Shown here piece by piece: positions 5,931 through 9,292 of a stretch of DNA of 9,292 nucleotides. The stretch's first letter is position 1; each line of letters starts with the position of its first letter. Both the position numbers and the translations under genes were made by a program. The stretch covers positions 640-9,931 of the forward strand of contig PLKU01000215.1 in the NCBI GenBank assembly GCA_003140705.1, read 5' to 3'. This DNA is from Acidobacteriaceae bacterium (GTDB lineage Bacteria > Acidobacteriota > Terriglobia > Terriglobales > Acidobacteriaceae). The notes under the pieces are model-generated. The model was not told where the DNA came from and searched no databases. It saw only the letters and a program-made list of their open reading frames with translations.

Positions 5931-7991
5931 ATGGGCCGCATCCGCATTCTTCCCGACCAGGTCGCCAACCAGATCGCCGCCGGCGAGGTTGTGGATCGAC
6001 CAGCCTCGGTGGTGAAGGAGCTGCTGGAGAACGCGCTGGATGCAGGCGCAAACCGCATTCGCGTCGAGGTCGAAGCAGGCGGGCGCAAGCTTATCCGTAT
6101 CAGCGATGACGGCCACGGTATGAATCGCGACGATGCGCTGCTGGCGTTCGAACGCCACGCGACCTCAAAGCTCCGCACGGCGGACGATCTGCTTTCCATT
6201 GCGACATTGGGCTTCAGAGGGGAAGCTCTGCCCTCGATTGCATCCGTCGCTCGCGTGACGCTGGAGACCGCTACGGGAGACGATCCAGCGGGAACACGGC
6301 TGGAGATAGCGGGGGGCAAGATTCTGCACGTTGACGATGCGGCGTTGCCCCGAGGGACCACGCTGGCAGTCGCTGATTTGTTCTTCAACACCCCGGCGCG
6401 GCGCAAGTTTCTAAGAGCCGAGAGCACCGAGTTGTCGCACGTGACAGCGCTGGTGACCCACTACGCACTGGCCCACCCGCAGAAGCACTTCGAACTGGTA
6501 TCGGCCACGAATACGATTGTTTCGGCACCGCCGGTGAGCCGCACGGCCGAGCGAATCTACCAGATCTTTGGGAAAGACACGCTGGCTCAGCTTCTACCTG
6601 TTGCCGCGGAGACGCCACTGGCACACGGCGGATTGCCCGAAGCGCCTCCATGGAAGCGCGATTTGAACGAGCCACAGCGCGATCCTGGCGTTTTGCGGCT
6701 GTCGGGTTTCTATTCGAAGCCGGAACTGCAAAAGCTCAACCGCAATTCGATCTACATCTTTGTCAACAAGCGCCTCATTCGTGACCGCCTGCTCATGCAC
6801 GCGATCACCGAGGCTTATCGCAACGTGATTCCGCCTACGAGCTTCCCGGTTGTTCTGTTGTTTCTGGAAATGCGGCCGGAGGAAGTGGATGTCAACGTCC
6901 ATCCGGCGAAGACTGAGGTCCGCTTCCGGCAGCAGAGCTTCGTGCACGACTTTGTTCGCGATAGTCTGCGGACGGCTCTGATCCAGGCGCGGCCAGCCGC
7001 CGGGTTTCTGGTTGCACATGCTGCCCCTGCCGCCAGCCCGTCGCTGATGCCGCCGTCTGCTTCACCACTGCCGGGACCGCCGGACTCCGAGCTTGGTGAT
7101 TCGGCCGGCGCGGCTGATGGATCGGAGTCGTTTCACCTGACTCCCCGGTTGCCTTCTCCCGTTCCAGGGCGATTGCCGTTTGACGCAAGATCTTTAAATC
7201 CAGGCGGCTGGGGAGGGCAAGACCAAAAGGCATGGGGTGAGGCTGCGGCTGCGCTTTTTCAACCGGCGGGCATGGAAACCGTGGACGGATGCTTACCCGT
7301 TCCGATCGGGTCGGGGTCGAGCGGGCAGGGCTCGGCAGAAGCAACCGCCCGCGCTACTGCCCAGGTCGAGGCTCAGCAGGCTGCGGTCACTCTGAACCAT
7401 CTCGGGTCATTACGCCCACTGGCGCAGTTGAGAGAGTCATTTATTTTGGCGGCAGGAGACGACGGGCTCTGGATCATTGACCAGCATGTGGCACACGAAC
7501 GTATACTTTTCGAGAAAATTTTGCGGGACCGCCGGATGGAAAAGGTGCAGCGGCAGAGGCTACTGATGCCCGTCCTTGTGGAACTGAAGCCCTGGCAGAT
7601 GGTGGTGTTCGCGCAGATCGCCGAGGAGTTGGAACGCAATGGTTTTGAGGTGGAACCCTTTGGCCCACAGACACTTGCGGTGAAGGCAGCACCGATTGGC
7701 CTGGAGGGGGTGGCCTTGGAACGGGTGTTGGCAGAGGTGATCGAACAATCTGCAGAGGATTCCGAACAACCCAAACAAAATGAAGAACTTAAGACTCTAG
7801 GAACGCGAATTGCCGCTTCGATAGCCTGCCATTCTGCAATTAAGGTCAATACCGCTCTTGACCCCGTTCGTATGGAGTGGTTACTGTTGGAGCTGGCTAA
7901 GACCAGCCATCCAACCAGTTGCCCCCATGGACGTCCAATAGCTTTGCTGTATTCTTGGAAGGAGATCCAGCGGGCCTTCCATCGAATCTGA
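5931..7991 (+). CDS. mutL: DNA mismatch repair protein MutL
   Basis: 686 residues, complete. MutL is an ATP-driven dimer recruited by mismatch-bound MutS and licenses strand incision. The N-terminal GHKL ATPase is intact: ELLENALDAGA (E30 is the expected catalytic base, N34 binds Mg), DDGHGM (59-64), HATSK (76-80) and GFRGEAL (94-100), then FFNTPARRKFL (151-161). The second N-terminal domain holds FVNKRLIRD (277-285) and VNVHPAKTEVRF (321-332). A Pro/Gly/Ala/Ser-rich linker covers about 353-490. The C-terminal dimerisation domain carries the metal-site motifs of endonuclease-type MutL: DQHVAHERILFE (517-528), IACHSAIK (631-638) and CPHGRPI (664-670), so this MutL probably nicks DNA itself, as in bacteria lacking MutH. 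The first motif has Val where the usual DQHA has Ala. The ATG at 5931 starts the conserved GRIRILP; there is no clear ribosome binding site before it. Confidence 0.97.
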   Translation: MGRIRILPDQVANQIAAGEVVDRPASVVKELLENALDAGANRIRVEVEAGGRKLIRISDDGHGMNRDDALLAFERHATSKLRTADDLLSIATLGFRGEALPSIASVARVTLETATGDDPAGTRLEIAGGKILHVDDAALPRGTTLAVADLFFNTPARRKFLRAESTELSHVTALVTHYALAHPQKHFELVSATNTIVSAPPVSRTAERIYQIFGKDTLAQLLPVAAETPLAHGGLPEAPPWKRDLNEPQRDPGVLRLSGFYSKPELQKLNRNSIYIFVNKRLIRDRLLMHAITEAYRNVIPPTSFPVVLLFLEMRPEEVDVNVHPAKTEVRFRQQSFVHDFVRDSLRTALIQARPAAGFLVAHAAPAASPSLMPPSASPLPGPPDSELGDSAGAADGSESFHLTPRLPSPVPGRLPFDARSLNPGGWGGQDQKAWGEAAAALFQPAGMETVDGCLPVPIGSGSSGQGSAEATARATAQVEAQQAAVTLNHLGSLRPLAQLRESFILAAGDDGLWIIDQHVAHERILFEKILRDRRMEKVQRQRLLMPVLVELKPWQMVVFAQIAEELERNGFEVEPFGPQTLAVKAAPIGLEGVALERVLAEVIEQSAEDSEQPKQNEELKTLGTRIAASIACHSAIKVNTALDPVRMEWLLLELAKTSHPTSCPHGRPIALLYSWKEIQRAFHRI

Positions 7992-8019
7992 AAGACTTGT
8001 AGACTTGGAAGGTGGCGGC

Positions 8020-8034
8020 CCTCCTCTCAGGAGG
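8020..8034 (+). other. Short hairpin containing Shine-Dalgarno and anti-Shine-Dalgarno sequences
   Basis: CCTCCT (8020-8025) and AGGAGG (8029-8034) pair around CTC; a further GAGG-like repeat follows. It lies in the 86-base gap after mutL. There is no T-run directly after it, and no start codon at the right distance from GGAGG, so it fits neither a normal terminator nor a normal ribosome binding site. Function unknown. Confidence 0.35.
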
Positions 8035-8062
8035 AGGAAGCCCGGCAAGATAGCCAGCCTGG

Positions 8063-8070
8063 AAGTGAGG
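8063..8070 (+). promoter_or_regulatory. Ribosome binding site deciding the TTG start at 8078
   Basis: AAGTGAGG lies 7 bases before TTG 8078. An in-frame TGA at 8066-8068 prevents any earlier start. The next in-frame ATG (8117) has no spaced purine run. Confidence 0.5.
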
Positions 8071-8077
8071 TTTTTCT

Positions 8078-9292
8078 TTGACAGCAGAGCAATTGGAAGC
8101 ATCGCGCGCCGAAAGGATGCGTCAGAACGGACACGGGGCACTCACACTGGAAGACGCTCGTGTGTGGATTGAGGAGACGGGTCTCTGTCTCTTCCTGCCC
8201 AGGCGGCAGTTTTCATCGTCAATAGCGCCGTCCTTTGTTGAAGCCGTAGCCGGTCATCAGAACGCAACTCCCGATCCCAAGCACATTGCATTAGCTGAAG
8301 AACTGCTGGTACGCCTGGAGACAGACGGCGTGGCAGTGCGGCTGAACTTGCTCGGACAGCCCGGGGAACAGCCAGATTTTGTTGTGGCGGCCTGGGTTTT
8401 GCCCTACGTGTATGCCCTGAGGGGGGATCGCGACTGGCGCCGCTGCCCGCAGCTGACCGGGTCACGCCAGGTTTCGCATCTCGCCGTGCAAGCGTACAAG
8501 CATTTGGAGACGGGGGACACGACGCTATCGGCCCTGACCCGCGCTCTAGGAAGCGGAGTGACCGAAGGCGCAGTTCTGCGTGCCATTACTGAGCTCTGGC
8601 AGCAACTTCGCATCATTCCTGTTGTCTCAGCTCCCGGCCAGCCGGCTCAATGGCAGCTACTGCGTACGCGCTTCCAGAAAGCGATTGCTGAAGGTGCTTC
8701 AACCTCGCAGGTGACAGCGATTTCGGTGCTTGCCTCGATCTACCTGCAAGCGGTGATTGCGGCCGGCATGGAAGAGGTTGAGCTCTTCCTTGCTCCACTT
8801 ACCGCGCGCAGCAAGGTCCGTGAAGTCCTTCGCGGGCTGGTGGCTACCCGCCAGGTGCACACGATTTCGATGGGGCATGCGCCACAGTATTACGTCGCCG
8901 GCACCTTGCCGGAGTTCGCTGTACCTTCAAGCATTTACACCAGCTATTCCAGTTCGTCCATGCCTCCGTCTTCTTACTTCCAGCATTCGCGGGAGATCGA
9001 GGAAGAAGCTCCGAGGCTTGAGCTGCCGAAGATTGCCGCGGCAGCTTCGCCAGCCGCCCCGATCGCGCAGGCGCCACCTACTTTACCTGTTCCTAAAGAG
9101 CGGATTTCATCGGAAGCTCACCTGTCTCGGACCCCGGTAGCGCACAAGCCCGCATCCAACGGGAAATCCGCAGCGGCTCGGCCCCATTTCAATCGTCCTG
9201 CAGCTCATTCGCGGGACCGCAAGCCGACGCAATCGTCCTCCAACAGCCGAACGGTGCGGCGCCCAGGTTCTGAAGCGCGTCCATCGGCGGCT
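8078..9292 (+). CDS. Uncharacterised winged-helix-like protein with basic disordered tail, 3' partial
   Basis: 405 codons are open to the window edge without a stop; the C-terminus is outside. I do not recognise a named family, though the layout resembles hypothetical proteins seen in Acidobacteriota. Residues 20-110 open with LTLEDARVWIEETGLCLFLPRR and are mixed helical. Residues about 133-196 (HLAVQAYKHLE, LSALTRALG, TEGAVLRAITELWQQLRIIPVV, then AQWQLL) look like helix-turn-helix plus wing, so DNA or RNA binding is plausible. Residues 206-280 form a further helical and strand region (QVTAISVLASIYLQAVIAA, FLAPLTARSKVREVLRGL, YYVAGTLPEF). From about 282 the sequence is Ser/Pro/Ala-rich, and from about 340 strongly basic (Arg, Lys, His), so probably disordered and nucleic-acid-binding. 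No membrane helix or signal peptide. It starts 86 bases after mutL and may be co-transcribed, which hints at, but does not show, a DNA-related role. Start chosen as TTG 8078; ATG 8117 is the alternative. Confidence 0.78.
   Translation, partial: MTAEQLEASRAERMRQNGHGALTLEDARVWIEETGLCLFLPRRQFSSSIAPSFVEAVAGHQNATPDPKHIALAEELLVRLETDGVAVRLNLLGQPGEQPDFVVAAWVLPYVYALRGDRDWRRCPQLTGSRQVSHLAVQAYKHLETGDTTLSALTRALGSGVTEGAVLRAITELWQQLRIIPVVSAPGQPAQWQLLRTRFQKAIAEGASTSQVTAISVLASIYLQAVIAAGMEEVELFLAPLTARSKVREVLRGLVATRQVHTISMGHAPQYYVAGTLPEFAVPSSIYTSYSSSSMPPSSYFQHSREIEEEAPRLELPKIAAAASPAAPIAQAPPTLPVPKERISSEAHLSRTPVAHKPASNGKSAAARPHFNRPAAHSRDRKPTQSSSNSRTVRRPGSEARPSAA

Noticed and set aside
8020..8034. Hairpin after mutL as an intrinsic terminator
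   Set aside because: Only 6 bp with no following T-run; listed as an unexplained structure instead.
8757..9140. 127-codon plus-strand frame near the window end
   Set aside because: It is a shifted reading of the large open frame from 8078; the latter has consistent domain-like sequence, while this one is Arg/Leu/Ser noise.

Overview
The window reads as an ordinary chromosomal stretch from a GC-rich bacterium, most likely of the phylum Acidobacteriota. That assignment is inference: it rests on the general look of the proteins (the permease with its long first extracytoplasmic loop, the MutL, and the uncharacterised protein behind it) and on MutL carrying endonuclease motifs, which is usual in bacteria without MutH. 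No phage, plasmid, insertion sequence, CRISPR, tRNA or rRNA signal was seen. All genes lie on the + strand. The longest gene-free stretches are 2812-3031 (220 bases) and 4741-4900 (160 bases), so no gap exceeds 300 bases.

Layout. (1) Bases 1-1481: an APC-superfamily amino acid permease, cut at its 5' end by the window edge. (2) Bases 1491-2507: an adenosine-deaminase-family amidohydrolase, 9 bases behind the permease and probably in the same transcript. (3) Bases 2590-2811: a 73-residue single-pass membrane protein of unknown function with a good ribosome binding site, followed by a perfect 13-bp hairpin (2832-2863) that probably ends transcription. (4) Bases 3032-4740: a gene for a protein with about eight TPR repeats fused to a glycosyltransferase-like C-terminal domain. 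Its reading frame is broken once, inside the third TPR. A single -1 shift restores a repeat of exactly 34 residues, and a GGGAAAC slippery heptamer in the correct phase lies at the edge of the interval where the shift must occur. (5) Bases 4901-5842: an EamA/DMT-family ten-helix exporter, YedA-like. (6) Bases 5931-7991: mutL, complete. (7) Base 8078 to the window end: a long open reading frame for an uncharacterised protein with a globular, winged-helix-like N-terminal part and a basic, Pro/Ser/Ala-rich tail; its 3' end is outside the window.

Functionally the window is mixed: amino acid uptake and purine-nucleoside (or menaquinone-precursor) deamination, a possible glycosylation or scaffolding protein, a small-molecule exporter, and DNA mismatch repair with an unknown partner gene. 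I see no convincing multi-gene novel system. The observations most worth checking are the frame break with its slippery heptamer, the unknown gene behind mutL, and the true substrate of the deaminase.
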